DNA of 64,000 nucleotides, taken from Artocarpus heterophyllus. Taxonomy: Eukaryota; Streptophyta; Magnoliopsida; Rosales; Moraceae. The notes beneath the pieces were generated by a model, which saw only the letters and a program-made list of their open reading frames with translations, was not told the origin of the DNA and searched no databases. The stretch covers positions 3,018,368-3,082,367 of the forward strand of contig CM046335.1 in the NCBI GenBank assembly GCA_025403435.1, in the 5' to 3' direction. Of the stretch, positions 41,372 to 55,572 are shown in pieces. Position numbers and translations under genes: made by a program. Position 1 is the stretch's first letter. Every line of letters starts with the position of its first letter.

Positions 41372-44300
41372 ACCTCGATGGAGAGAGGAGTGGTGCCTGT
41401 GCCATAGCGCTTGATGACTTGGCCATCCTTGTCAACCAGGAACTTGGTGAAATTCCACTTTATCCCAGATCCCAGGAATCCAGTTTTGCTCGCCTTGAGA
41501 AATCTGTATACGGGCGCCGTTTCTGACCCATTGACTTTCACCTAGAAGAAAAGGAGTGTACAGATGTTAAGCTAATAATTCAAGTTCCAGGTAAAATTTG
41601 AATTTCAATGTATCTAAAGATGGGTAAGGTATCATGCAATAAGCAAAGCTAAATAGTCGTTATGCTTGTGCGCAACTAAAATCCTTCCTTCCTCTGTGTC
41701 ACATGTAAGTTAGGTGCAGAGTACTTACTTGAGAATACTGAAACTATTTTGTAGATAACAAGATCAAGACAAGACAAACGAAGTTTAATTAAAAATTAAG
41801 ACAAAACTAGAATGCTTTAACATGTCGGTGACCTCTAGAGATAATATGGCCATATGATATTGCAAGACTTTAACGAAATGATTTTGAGATTTGTTGCTTC
41901 TTTCATTGTTGCAATTGAGAATACGACTCATCAGTTACTGATTTTTGCTGTTGAAGAGAAGAACTTATTTAGAAACTTAATGAAAAATGAAAAGGAAAAG
42001 AAAATATCTTCCTTTCCACCATTTTTTTTTTTTGGCTCCATTCACAAAAAAATAAGAAACTTCCAATCCAGCTCCTTCACCCTCTGGAACTAAGACAAAT
42101 GTGAGCAAGAGAGAATTAATAAATTGACAGCAAAAGGAAGAAATATCTGAAACAGTTTCACAATATCCCCTTCATTTTCATGTCATTTCCGGTGTCCAAG
42201 GGAGCCCATTTGTATATACTTTATTTCTCTTGGACCCATTTGTCTGCGTTCGAGGAATATCATATCCCATACATTATCAGAGGTCCCAAAACATCTTAAA
42301 CAGTTGATGAAACCTACAAATCTCTAGACGTTTGGACCATTGTGGAACACATCACAGTGACTACGCCTTGATAATTTATGAAGACAAGCAACCTGAATTT
42401 CCTTCGGATCATATCATGTTAAGATTTTAGTCTGGCTGCCGATGAATATCGATCAGTGTTCCATGTAAATAAAAGAAAGATCATGAATTTCATTTAAAAA
42501 AAAATCAGCAAAAGAAAGCTAAGAGGCTTGCAAAAAGCTTGCCAATTAATCTTTCTATACAGGAACATGAGAGCCTCCCAGTCTCATGGGAACAGGGTGA
42601 AGAACACTAAGTTGAGGAGTTTTAAACCAGGCCAAGCAGCCAGCCACAAAATTCATCTAGGTGAAACCGATATTGAGGAGTTGAACATGTGATATTTGAA
42701 ATTATACGGAAGAAATTTATGAGTTGAACACGTGAGTGATAATTGCTACTCTATCTTGAAACATCTGCAACTCCATAAATTCCATCCCCAGCTTAATATA
42801 AAAAAAAAAAAAAAGTTGGTTCCCATGAGGATACTAGAAAATTAGAACGTTTTCATGCCCAAAGCTAAAGAAAAGCTCGATCTCCATGAAAGTCGTGTCA
42901 CTAAACTTTTTCCTCTACAGTCGTCACCCTAAAGCTCAACATCAAGCCCTAGTATGAAAAAACATCCATAACTCTGCTAAAATCTAAACTAGTAAAGAAA
43001 ACCAATGACAAAATTCTAAAATAGAGTATAAAAATAAAAAATAACAAAAAAAACCACCCTATGATCATGGAGTTTTGCATACTTTTTATTTTAATAATTT
43101 TGACCAGACCTAATTGACGGTAGCGCTATGCCTATGCAGAAAGCTCCAAGCCTTAAACACCTAAAAACAACAACAGTACATAGGAAGTTTGCATCAATTT
43201 CTTCCCGTGATCTCTAAAATACATGATACGAAACACCCTCGCTCAATGTAAAATTAGATCACAAAGTATTCAATTACCTTTTGGAAGATTGGATACTCAG
43301 CCTTGTATCTTGTACATGCGAATTTTTCCGCGTCCTCGCTCGTCCCAGGCTCCTGCTTTAAGAACTGATTGCACGGAAACGCCAATATCTCCAAACCTGT
43401 AAATCAATTAAATCTAAAGCAGTTCATAAACACCAAATTAGAATTCCAAATGCATAACTTACATTTATGAGACCTTTGATCCAAAAAGTTCTAAACATCA
43501 AAGATATTAATAATAACAATTCCAATCTCAAATTTATATTGGAAAATTCTTAACGTGTAAATGGTGTTAACCGAAAATTGATGAAATATCTGATGCAAAA
43601 AATTTAACCTCAATAATTATTGTAACAATACAAAATAAAATAAAAACAAACAGTTTTTTTTGGTAAAAATTTTTTTTATGGAAAACGAAATTGGACATAT
43701 AAGAGCAAAATTCAGAAAAATTAGTTATAGTTTGATCGTATTAATATACGCACTAAACGTATCTATGTACGAATTTTTATGCTTACGTAAATTCTTAAAA
43801 AAAAAAAAAGAAAAAGAAAAAAAGACAAACCTTTGTCCTTGTATTTAGTGTAAAGCTCAGTCAATTGGGTATAATTCGAATCCGTAAAGCCACTGCGCAA
43901 ACAGCAAAAGAGGAAACAAAATCACGAACCGATCAAATTCAGACTCCAGATTCCCAGAATCTATGGAAAAAAGGAAAACTAGTAGTAAAAACTAGAGTAA
44001 AAAAAGGTAAAATTAACAAACCATTTCGAAGCGACGTTGACGACGAGAAGGACCTTCCCTTTGTAGACGCTAAGGTTAACGTCCTTGCCTCTCGCGTTCT
44101 AAAATCACCACACATATTAAAAAAAAAAAAAACAACAACAACAACAACAAAAACAAAACAAAGCAAAACAAACAAACAAAAAAAAAAACAAGAAAACAAA
44201 ACTAAAAAACAAAAAAGTGAAAAAGTGAAAAATTTTCCTAGATTTTTTGACAGTTTCTCAGAAAAAAAAAAAAAGCTTGATTTCCCGGGGGGAAAAAAAA

Positions 44301-44382
44301 AAAGAAAAAGAAGAAGCTTTGGGATTACCTTGACTGTGAATTCATGGATGGATTTTTCACGTACAGATTGAGAAGCACCCAT
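41128..44382 (-). CDS. GPX5: Glutathione peroxidase, GPX4/5 type, six exons
   Basis: Exons (5' to 3'): 44382-44329, 44098-44022, 43892-43831, 43396-43278, 41541-41374, 41160-41128. All introns are GT-AG, phases agree, and the product is 170 residues. Plant enzymes of this family reduce peroxides using thioredoxin rather than glutathione. Cys44 (in VASKCGFT) is the peroxidatic cysteine and its codon spans exons 2-3. Gln75 (in FPCNQF), Trp133 and Asn134 (in WNFTKFLV) complete the active site; Cys92 is the likely resolving cysteine. The start MGASQS fits an N-myristoylation signal, as in Arabidopsis GPXL4/5, suggesting plasma-membrane attachment. The symbol follows that similarity; GPX4 is equally possible. 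Intron 4 is long (1.7 kb) and intron 5 contains a (GT)n(GA)n microsatellite. Confidence 0.95.
41326..41370. repeat. (GT)n(GA)n microsatellite in GPX intron 5
   Basis: A compound GT then GA repeat lies within 4 bp of the exon 5 splice donor (minus strand). Length change could affect splicing; it would also make a polymorphic marker. Confidence 0.9.
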
Positions 44383-46171
44383 CTCTTACACCCGAAAAGC
44401 AGAAAATAATAATGAAAAAGCAAAAAAGTAAATAAATAAATAATCGATTTGGGTTTTTTTTTTTATATGTTTTCTGTGTTGGTTCGTGAACAGGAGAGTG
44501 AGACAGCAAAAGGGGTTGGGGGCCGTTCAAGGGAGTGTCGTCATGTGTGGATCATGATGATCATATCAGAATTCAGAGCCTTAATTCGAGAGCACCACCA
44601 TTTTTATGACTGTGGGTCCGCCGCAGTAGCTGTCTCTGCTCTACTTTAATGCAATTCATCTTTCGTTTTTTGTAATTTTATAGTCGACATGTTCAACGCA
44701 GTGACATCACTCTCTCTCTCTCTCTCTTCTTTTTGTTCCCTTTTGAGTGTGCAGTGACATGCATTAAGACACAAGTTTATTGCGTGGATTCACCGTTTAA
44801 TTTTGATCGATAATTAGCTTTGACCGTTTCTAGATGCTTGACGAATTTATGGACTAAAAGCACGAAAAAATCAGCAGCCTCATTTGAAATGGAAGGTTTT
44901 GCTAGGAAAGTCGTCAACGTGCCATTAGACCATGGAAGTAAAAAAGAAAAAATGCCAAAGAGGTGTGAAACGGGTTTTGAACCAACCATAAAACACGTAA
45001 TAGAAGCAAGGCATACATCCTCCTGGAATGTTGGGCTGGCAGACGGAGAATGATAAATATCACATGATCAGATACTCAGCCATCCCAGCTGCCAACTCTC
45101 ACATTAATTAATTAATATATTAATGGTGTTGAAAGGGTCCACAAAATGACGATTGTCATACACGGCTAAAATCCCAATTTCATTCAACGTGTAAATTCGT
45201 AACACATCATTTTTCAGGGGGCTCTCAACATGATAGTTTTCCCCTCGTTGAAGTATGATTACACCTTTAACGTTCATCACCAGAATTCATTACCCAATAT
45301 ACAGTTCAAAGATTTTCAATTCATGAACAGATCTCAAATCAAACTCCCTATTCAACTCATTGTCAGGGGGTTGCACAATCAAAGTTTTCCCTTGGTCATC
45401 ACAATTCTTGGACAAAACTCAGACCAGAATAAAACAGATGCACCAAACTCACTAATTTGCGTTTTAGAAAATGATGATAATATACCTTCTGTTTCCCCCA
45501 TTTGAAAGGCCCAGAAACTCAAGCATACTCTTTAGACCCGTTTATATGTCTCAAACATTCTTGGCTTTCAATCCATTCCGAAATTAATGTAATAAAAGAA
45601 AGGGCAAATCTGTAAATTAGACGTGATCACTATTTTGGCACTTTAGTTTTTGGCCATTTTTGGAAATTCTCTACAAGTTTAACAAATTTAACCATATACA
45701 TAAATGTGCCGAGGATTCCGATTACGGACTTCCGAAATAAATTATACTGAAATTTTCCAATGGAAAATTTGAAAAAAGAAAAATATACACTGCAGTCTAG
45801 AGTTAGTCAGAGCTCTCAACCATCTCTACAATAACCGGCTTCCCACTCTGCTTTTGCAGAAAACAGGACTGAAATACATATGTACAACTCCGACATGTTA
45901 CGAGTTGGTCTTCTCCACTAAACCCTCGTACTCTTACCAAACATCCGTACCCCACAGCATAAAAGACAATGGCTCGGATGATAACGTTACCAACTACTCT
46001 TAACTACAGCAGAAGCCAGGTCAAAAATGGGTCCGTTAGACCGTGATACCTAAAAAATCGTCAGATAGCATTCAGTTATCGAAAGAGCTTGAATAAAAGA
46101 AACCACGAGTTCAAAAACAATATATACGATTATGCACATAACCTACCAGAAAGTGATATTAATATAATTGA
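44383..46171. other. Intergenic DNA between GPX 5' end and HUA2 3' end
   Basis: It contains the GPX leader and promoter (a (CT)n tract at 44708-44728) and, from about 45800, probably the HUA2 3' untranslated region. Frames of 70-90 residues here lack any family feature. No further gene seen. Confidence 0.6.
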
Positions 46172-49100
46172 TCATCTTGGCCGCCAAAAGCCTGGACCTG
46201 AAATGCCAAAGATGTTCTTAAGCCCATAACCTCTTATAAGAACACAGACAGCATCAGATTCTAGGTCTAATTTGTACTAATTAACAATCAATCTACATAC
46301 GCAACAAGATAACACTTGATCTGGAATAACTACTTATTCTACTCGATATATTAAGCTAATTAATCGCAGAAAACTAACATACCTCTGCTTGAGACAGGTA
46401 TAGGACCTTCAAGAGGGGGTGGTCTAAAAGGCATTGAGTTCCTATGGCTCATTGAGCGTGGCGGAAATCTCCAACCTTGGTCAGGTAACACTGTTTGTTC
46501 AGACAAAGGGCCAACAAATGGAACAGGTCCATAAGATTTCCCTTTGCCAGGATACGGAGGACCTATGGCAGGAAACCAAATAATACACATCTATATGTCA
46601 ACACAGATACAATGCAGTAGGAAACAAGCCAACGTCCAAAATAATGCATTTAAGAAAGCTTACCGGAAAAAGAATGAGGAAACCTCCAGCTATCGTGATG
46701 ATCATGTGGAGCTTGTTTCATTCTCTCGTGATTATGGAAGTTTTCTCGGTCCCAGTTCTGCACAAAGTGATGTCTATTGGAGTAGGGAGGAGGTGGGGCG
46801 CCATCCTGCCGAGCCTTAAAGTGTTGTTCTTCTCGAACATAAGAAAACTGATTTGATGGTGGGGGCTGAGGTGGCCGCACAGGGTACCCTTTGTTATAAA
46901 AATTAGGACCAGGAAAAGACTCGGGCATCTGCTGCTGACGATCACTACATTCAGAAGGATGATAGTGGTTGATTCTTGGTGCATTTGACTGCTGCGCAAC
47001 AGACTGCGCCATGGTGTCCTGCATATTCTGCAACCATAACCAAATTGCAAGAAACCCAAAAAAAAAAAATGAATCACTTCTATTTCCATCAAAACCAATC
47101 TTAAAAGAACAAAAAACAAAAACAAAAGATAAGTGTATCGACAAACATGTGCATCTGCATAAAGCTTTGAATCCACGCCGGCATAACGAGCAGACACAAC
47201 ACATGGAGGATGCATAGCAGGAGGGAGAGGGGGAGGGGGAGGTGGAGGAGGGGATGATGGAAGTGGAGGAGATGATGGTGGCATGTCCTGAGGAAGCGGT
47301 GGCGCAAAAGGAAGTGATATATTAGATTCAAACCGGTTTTGGGAAATCTGTCCAGCAACTGCTCCAATAGCACCAGAAGATGAAGTTAATTCTGTTTCAC
47401 AAGAGGGGGCCACATCTTCCATTTCAAGCTCTCCATCAACATCTTCCAAGATATGCCTATGCTTTTCAACTACAGATGTTTGTTCTTTATCTTCATGTTT
47501 TTCAGGACTATGCTCAGGAGTGACAGCCTCAAAACTCTCCCCATCAGAATCGCTTCCTTCATCGTCATCCTTAAGCATGCTGAGCATACAAAATCCCGGA
47601 AGCTGAAAACTTGAATTGCTGTCACACATGGAAAAAGGGGAAACATTAGTAAATATGAGCTACGAGTTACAAAAAATCAGGAAATTAAGATAAACTAATT
47701 CAAACCTTCCATATTCGTCAACAAGCATACCCTCCATTTCTCTAAGGGGATCATCCAAAGACCTCTCGGTTCTCATGGATCGCCTCGAGAAGGCACCGGA
47801 AGAACCACCATAGGAATCCAGTTCTCGCATATGGCGACGAATACTGGATTCGGGTAATATCTTCCTTTCTAACCAAAGCCTCAAAACCTGTAACAAGGAG
47901 AGAAAAAAAGATTTACATCCAAGAATAACAGACAATAACTCACCCCAAACACAGCTTAAAGCTTCCGTACTATTGTACTCTCCAAGGAGCAACTTTAAAT
48001 GCAAGACTACCAAAAGCTCATTAAGTAAATGAACACGTACTACTTTAAATGAGTTCAAAGAGACAAATTTCCCTCACTTGCCTTAAGACACTGTCTACGA
48101 TTTTCAAGTGCAGAACTCCCAGGAGGAGCAGCAGCTGCTAACAACCGTGGCAGCATTGCTTGGATTGCAGATGTGTACCGGCCACCAACATCACCTGTTA
48201 TTCAAATCGATATCAACATTTTCACATTCATACACGATTAAGATATCACTATAAATTAGATTTACGTCTTAGACAGTAACTGGTAATTTAAAATTCAGGA
48301 GAAGATATACATTACCTTTCACAATAGAATCCACGAGAAAGAACAAGTCCACCCTTCGATGTAAGCTTGACTCAGTTTCCAAACAACGTGCAAGAACATC
48401 TACAATCTAAAGAAAATAAATAAAACAATAAAAATTATGCAAGTCATTGGATAGTCATGGTAAATTTAATCTTATTTTAAATAAAAGGAAGAGGAAGAGG
48501 ACAAGAATATAAAATTTACGGTTTTCAGCCCTCACTGTCCCAATGTTATTCAAGTAAAATTAAACAATAAAAAGCATGGATCAACTTTTCAGTACCTTCG
48601 AAGATACACCAAATTTTGCACAGTCAACAGCTACACGTGTTGCTCGACCAATGCTCTCCTTAGTTCTTGTCAATGTGCCAAGCATTGCCTCAAAAGATGA
48701 CAGAGCAGCATTTGATTCCGCATACTTGCCCAAAGATTTTGGTCTTTGAGTCACCACTGACTCAAATTTCCCCCCTTCATCAACAACCGGAGGATGCACA
48801 GTTATCTTGTCGTGTAGATGTACATCAGGACTACAACTACCATTATTTTGAAAAAAACTACTATCGTCTGACGCAGATGCATGGCCTAATGAAGTGTTGG
48901 GTGGAGATGCGTGTGCAAGAGAATCGCCCCCATCTGTTAGAGATGGACTTGAATGGATGGCCGAGCCATCCAAGTGACCATTAGCAAAAGACAGAGAACT
49001 TGGGTCTTCCTCTCGTTGTTCGTTTATGACCTCTGTCACAACCTCAGATCTAATAAGGCAATAAACAACAGGAACACAGCTGAGATGAGAATTTATACCA

Positions 49101-52100
49101 CAACAATGCTGGGTATAGAAAAAACGAACAATAAAAAATTCATGTGGGAACAGATAAAACAAACAAAAACAATAATACTAATAATGAAAGGGGCAAAACC
49201 AATGCAAGTATTATAGCAAGGAAAATGGAAAAGGTGAAAAAAAATGATTCCTGAACTTGAAATACATAAACATTGTGACAAAAAATGGAAATTAGGAACC
49301 CACATGGAACCAGAATTAAGGTTACATAAGCTTACATGTAATTTTCTTCTCTATTATCATCAAGTGGAGGCTCAGAAGACCTGGTATTCTCACAAACAGT
49401 GCTCTCTGTCTTCAACTGAATCACACCAGTACCACATTGAGGTGAAACTTTAACAATGTCATCATGGGTATCTGATACAGTATCCATACTCCTTGAAGTA
49501 CATATGCATTCATCCGATATCTCTTCCGTCTTATCTGATGTATGATTAATTAATTCAATACTTTTAGCATTGCCCTTGTCCATTGAAAGTGACAGCTCAT
49601 CTACAGAACCTTGAACAGATGTGACATCAGATTCTTTTCTATCAGGACCAGGCGATAAATGGCTAGGGCTTTGAATTGGTACTGCAGTTGAGGCAAGTTC
49701 AACATTACTGGGTCCAGCACAAGAATTTTTTTCATTACCTCGTTTTCCATCGTCCCGGAAACATTCTTCACCAGATTTATTATTTAGGGTACTAGAATTC
49801 TCAATTTTTTTATTATTAGAGCCTGTCTCCTGAGATAATTCAGTATTTTCTACAGCAATAGTATTAAAACCAGTAGCAATTTCAGACACTTCGACCCCTT
49901 GAGCAGAACTGCCAATAGCGTCCACATTCTGTGGTACCGCTTCGCATGCCCTTTTGCCTTCTATACTCGTAATCACATCAGGGGATCTCCATACAGGAGA
50001 AATAGAATATACATTAGTTAGTGTGTTCATGCCTAATGACACATCATTATTTGACTGACCTTCTTCAGCAGCATTAGCAGACATGGCTTCCAAAGCACGA
50101 TGAAGGCGTTTAGATGGTGGCAAGGCAGCTTCCCCATCAACTGAGCAGACAAATGACTGGTCTTTTTTAGGTTTCCAAAGCTGAGGCTTACCTTCATGGA
50201 GCTGAGTACCCCGTGATGGAGATGCATCCATCACTGCATTTATCACAAATGAGTCCCTATCAGTAGAATCGTCACAATGCAAAGAGTTGTTAATTGCTCC
50301 TGATGTGTGTATGGTAGCTTCTTTCAGGGTATTCTCTTTTGTGTTTGAAAGGCTATTAGGCTCCTTCAACGATGATTCACCCATCCGAACCCTAGCCCGT
50401 TTTACCAATGGCAGGTGCTCATCTCCATCTTCCCTGGGACAGCCTCCATTCATCTTTCCACAAGCATTTTGAGAACCTTTACTAGTGTTTTGCACGCCAG
50501 CCTCCTTATCTGCTATAACAGTAGGTTCAACTGCATCATTATTTGGCCGCTTTCTATTTGGCTTCCTTTTCTTCTTGATAACAAGAGCCTTTATTTGGAG
50601 ATCAAGCCCTTTACCCAACTCAACATCACCATCCACACATCCAACAAGAGTCTCTGAGCGTTCAATTTTACAACCAGAATCAATAGTACTACCTTCATTG
50701 AAGCTTAAAGTGTCAGACTCTATCGTTACAATTTCGGAACCATTGTCTTCAGTGCTACCACTTGAAACAAAAGCAAATAAATCAACATCACATTCAGAGG
50801 CATCCCTTGGTTTCCACTTTGGTTTATTTCTTTGTAACAATCCATCACGAGTGACAGTAGCTGCTATGTCCCCAACACTCCCACCGCTATCATTACAATG
50901 CCAAGCTGAACCTTGCAACCTATGAGATTCCAGCCTAGAAGAGGTTCTAGACCTCCTTACAGAAGCCTCTTTTCTCTGTGAAACGCCATTTTGCAAAGGC
51001 AAATCTTTAGATCTTTTCCTTGACATGGTACATAAAGGTTTTTCTGTAACTGCTGCCAAATCAATAGGTTCCTCTTTACCATCCACAGCATCTTTATGTA
51101 CAGTTGGTAAAGCATTCTCAGCATGATGACATGGCTCATTTCCATCAGCAGTAGAATATGAAGACTTACATTGAGAATCAAAAGTAGCTTCAGGAGCTTC
51201 GAGCTGATCTTTTGATTCAACGTTTGACGATGAGTCAGCTGAGTTCCCACCATTCATATGTGCAACTTCTTCCGAAATGAAACCATCATCTTGGTCCTGA
51301 TTCTTCAGCTTCTCATAACTCTCAACAATCTCCTTCACTGCACGGACAAAATCAGCACCCTTCCCATGACGTTTGATCAGAAGAGATTGTTTCTTCTCTT
51401 CAGTAAATGGCTCAACATCGGCAGGATTGCAGAAGGCTCTACATGACAAAATACTCGTCAAAGCAATGAAAACAAAGGCTAACTTGGCTCTTCAAGACTC
51501 CAAGCTGAAAGACTCAGACAATAACAAAACATAGCTCAGATGAAACAAAAACCAAGGAGACAAAATCCACAACAGAGAGATGCATGCAGCACCTATAGGA
51601 GACAAATATTGTTGTATATTGGATCTTGCACAACTTTATCCTTATAAATCTCACAAAGATCCTCAGACAGGTCGGGGAAAAAAAGAAGATAAACTAAGAC
51701 TTAGAAAAGTGGCATCGCTATTGCTGAATAACATGAAGCAATAAACTAAGACTTTAAAAGTAGCATAGTTACCACTGAATAACAGAATTCTTAATTAAAA
51801 TGCACCACAAAATACAATCATCATCATAATGCAGCAGAAATCATAAAATCAATTGATTTAAATAGGAATAATGCTAGGGACACCAACTCTAATCCCAACT
51901 TTTGTACCAACTCCTGAGTTGTTATTCTTTTCAAGGTAGGTGTTTAAATGATTGTCATATCAATTGATAATAAGAGGTGCATTTGCCAATGAAAAGATGA
52001 AACTCCAGAGTTGGTGCAAAAGTTGGGAGTAGAGTTGGTGTCTTGGCATTATTTCTTAAATAGTATGCCAACAACCATAATATCAATAAGTTTGGATGGC

Positions 52101-55100
52101 TTGTAAGTGCGCACTAATAAAGAACACGAATACATGCATACGAGCAGAAGCAGCAGCTGTAGCATGTATGTAATGTAATGACATATGCACAATGCTTTAA
52201 CAAAATGCACATCAACACTATAGTCTATGCTATTTTATGCTAAACCCACGTACATAGAAGTTGCATAGATTTCATCAATCTTACATATATGCTAAACCCA
52301 TTAGACCATTAAGTAGATGAAACTCAACCTGCTAAGAGCTTCGATTACATTCGATATAGAAATTATGAGGAACTAATCAAGGTCTTTTGCTGGGAGCTTC
52401 ATTTTTCAAGCAACTAAGCAAATTTCCAATTCAAATGCAAAATTCTTATAATTGCTACACTTGTGATTTGGTCACAAGTGTACCACACAACGGTGAAACA
52501 TTAACATGATTCCCTCATGAAAAAGAAATAATCACAAATGGTAGCGGCTACTATTTTGAAACGATTAAGACTAGGCTTATTATAATCAACACATAAACTT
52601 TCAACGTCAAACTGCCTAGAATGTAGCAATAGAATTTTTCATGGCGTAACACATCCTTGTGAGCATCATCTTCAAGCACAAAAGAAATGAAGAAAAATGG
52701 GGTCAAGGTCAAACACCATTACCACTTTAGCTCTAAATTTTAAAAAGTGCGGCATACGTACTGGTAACTAATGAAACTTGTATCAACTTTGTTTTTACCT
52801 AAATAGACAAAACACAACATGTTCTAGTATGCATATTTAAACATATGTACTTGGTCGTGGTAATCCATCCGTTCACTGTAAATTCAGGCTATCAAATAAG
52901 CTGACCCTCGTTAAAATATTCAGCTAAACTACAACTGTTGTGGCATCAAAAAATTAAGTATGTAGTAATGCAGAACATGTGTGCCAATATGTCAACTAGA
53001 AACAATATTCTAACTTTCACAAAACTAACAGAAACCTCTAAACGAAACATTTGCTCCTAGCATTGTTTTGCTCTTATAGACGGAACCTCCCCTTCCACAT
53101 TCAATTAAAATAGCATAAGGTTCTTAATGAAAAAACAATACCAAAAAAAGAAAAAAGTCGAATCCAGTTGATCATAATCACAAAGTCATCCAAAATAATG
53201 TCACATCCATGCATAAAAGTAGGGATGATATTCGGGCAGAATAGAGACGGGTATGCTTCCCCCACCTGCACCCTTCCCTAAAACCCCCCATACCTTCACT
53301 TGAGGTGGGATCAAAGTCGGGGAATCCCATCAAGGAAGCTTTCCCTATACCCTAACCATTTATCCATTAAGAACTTAAAAAAGGTTCAACAATATCGACA
53401 CTCAAGTAAATTCATCCAAAAAAAAAAAACAAAATTCAGTGACATAATGATTAATATGTCATGAAAACAAACCAAAGTCTCAAACGAAAATCCAAACTCT
53501 TAACAATAACTAACAAAATTTTCAAAACTATACCAAACCTGCAATACAAAACCAAATTCTAATTCTAAAAATTCAATCCAAGAACTAAATAACAAACTAA
53601 AGTATTCAACCTAAAAAAATAATCCCATGTTTTTTAATTTTTTTTTTTTTTTGGATCTCATATTTTTGAAGTATTAGCATACAAGTGTATAATATATTTT
53701 AAAAATAAAGGTATATGTATATGGGGGTTCCGCCGCCCCTAACCCACTTCCCATGCAACCCACCCCCATACCTGCCCTACTAGAGGAGGTGGGTACACGC
53801 AGTATAAATATCACCCCTACATGGAAGAGTTGCCCATTTGCCATCTCCATTACCCAAAATCTGCCCCATTAGAGGTGGATAACCACAGGTACCCATATCC
53901 ACGATATAAATTTCATCCTTATATGGAAGAGTTGCCCATTTGCCATCTCTCTTCCTTCCTCCAAGAGGTATATTATGTGATTTTGTGCCACAGCTTTATC
54001 AACTTATAAATGATTCTCAAAAATACTTTCCTCCAAACTTCAAAGTTGAGTTATTATGCATAAACATTAACAGATCACAGAACAAAATGAAAGATTGCTA
54101 TCAGCATTTTACAAACAATGAAAAAAGAGGTATATTTGTTTGAGGCAAGCTTCTAAAATTTTTACTCTGCAGATAGTTTCATTTTTCAAGTTTAGTAAAC
54201 TATGATGTCCCCCACAAAAATGTTATTTCCAAAGTAACTGTTCCTATCTCTGCATATCTGCCAACTAATCTACCTATCTAAAAAAGAACATCACTGTAGT
54301 TTCTCATGTCTATGAATCTTGCAACAGCCATTAGACCTTATAAAAAAGGCAAGCATTGAAGCTCATTTAAAGAACAAGTTCAGTTTGGTCTGTTCACCAT
54401 CCTTAGTTATAATAGTAACAATAAAACTAGTATCAAGTAGCATTAATAGACACCTGGCAATCTATGAAACAAAAACTGAAGCTTAAAAAAAGAGAAACAC
54501 CCAATTAGATCTAAAACACTGTGTCGTATGTGGAAGTTTGGGGGAATAAAAATCTTGATCGTAGCCCCTTTCTTTACACGTATAATTATCATTTTAGGAG
54601 AGAACCTGTGTAAAAATCTAAAATTTTCAAATTCACCTTAACTCATTTCTGCACATAGGTAGAATTCAATCATATGTCTCTCCAAATAAATTTTCTTGTT
54701 CTCACTGAGGTAATAAGTAAAAAAGCCATAAATAAAGGGACCGTTGGACTTGCATCATTTGCTTTTATTCTCGCGAATTATCATACAAGTTCTTTCAGGG
54801 AAAGCTTGCTTGCTTGCGCAAAAAAATAAAATAAAATAAAATAAAATAAAAAATCTCGCTTAAATAAAAAAAAATGGAAATATAATCTAAAGTACCATAA
54901 CCAGTAACTCTACAATGAAGTTAATAAAGGAATGGTTAGTGGTAATGCAATGATACTTACATTTGTTGTGTTCCGAAGAAGTACACGAGTACTTTCTTCC
55001 AATCAGTAGCGTAGCCCCACTTCTCCGGCTCACTTACCTGCAACCAGAAGCTAAGTTAATTGGCCAAAGGACACAACTGATTTCTAGCTAATTGGCTACA

Positions 55101-55572
55101 TAGCTACACTTAAGTCATGGATTGAAAACAAAATAAAGTCCTGAAACTGTAAGCAAAATCACATAAAGCTTCAACAACAATGTCATTCAATCTCTAAACC
55201 AACACTGGAATCACGTAGATATTCAAATGCCTGGCTATGGTAATAGAAGCCCGACATCTTTTTCAGGAAAAAAAAAAGATAAGATCTTTTAAACCAGATC
55301 TACAAAACCAACAATTGAGCGATCTCACAGAGTGCATCCAACCACCAGGCACACAGCAGAAATATGCAACCCCACCAGAAATCTAAAACCGGCATACCAA
55401 GGTTCAGAGATAATGCACGATTTGTAATTTTTCGCCCAAAAAAAAGTACCGTAGCAGGCCAAGCAGGGAAACCCTTGACTTTCGCGAGCACAAGATCGCC
55501 GACCTTCCATTGCCGGCGGGCTGCGGCGGCCGCGGCGGCTTTGCTGGCGCCTTTCCGTCTACTTGGCGCCAT
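46172..55572 (-). CDS. HUA2: HUA2 / HULK family PWWP-CID nuclear protein, eleven exons
   Basis: Exons (5' to 3'): 55572-55450, 55037-54961, 51438-49336, 49049-48596, 48406-48316, 48194-48082, 47887-47706, 47618-47147, 47027-46664, 46562-46383, 46197-46172. Total 4,185 nt, 1,394 residues, close to the Arabidopsis protein. The N-terminal PWWP domain (about 22-80; VGDLVLAKVKGFPAWPA) reads chromatin. A basic nuclear signal lies near 355-365 (KKKRKPNRKR). A CID/RPR-type domain (about 890-1010; RTKESIGRA, RRVDLFFLVDSI) suggests contact with RNA polymerase II. The C-terminus is proline-rich and ends FWRPR. HUA2 promotes FLC and related MADS-box expression and AGAMOUS pre-mRNA processing. Intron 6 appears to use a GC donor. 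Intron 2 is 3.5 kb and holds a MITE. The family is certain; which HULK paralogue is less so. Confidence 0.95.
51866..52055. mobile_element. 190-bp MITE in HUA2 intron 2
   Basis: Terminal inverted repeats of about 50 bp: GACACCAACTCTA and CCCAACTTTTG blocks on the left recur inverted on the right. It is flanked by an exact 8-bp target duplication TTAAATAG (51858-51865 and 52056-52063), the size made by hAT transposases. Non-coding. Confidence 0.88.
53225..53955. repeat. GC-richer repeat block with direct duplication, HUA2 intron 2
   Basis: GGAAGAGTTGCCCATTTGCC followed by ATCTC occurs at about 53822 and again at about 53925, with the intervening AGAGG-GTGG and TATAAAT blocks also repeated. 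The C-rich GGGTA-type words resemble a common plant repeat class I cannot name. Confidence 0.55.
54820..54853. repeat. (AAAAT)n microsatellite
   Basis: Five or more units of AAAAT/ATAAA in HUA2 intron 2. No function implied. Confidence 0.8.

Noticed and set aside
43865..44382. Overlapping frames of 168 and 147 residues
   Set aside because: They run through GPX intron 1 and its poly-A/T tracts; only the first 18 codons of the minus frame are real exon.
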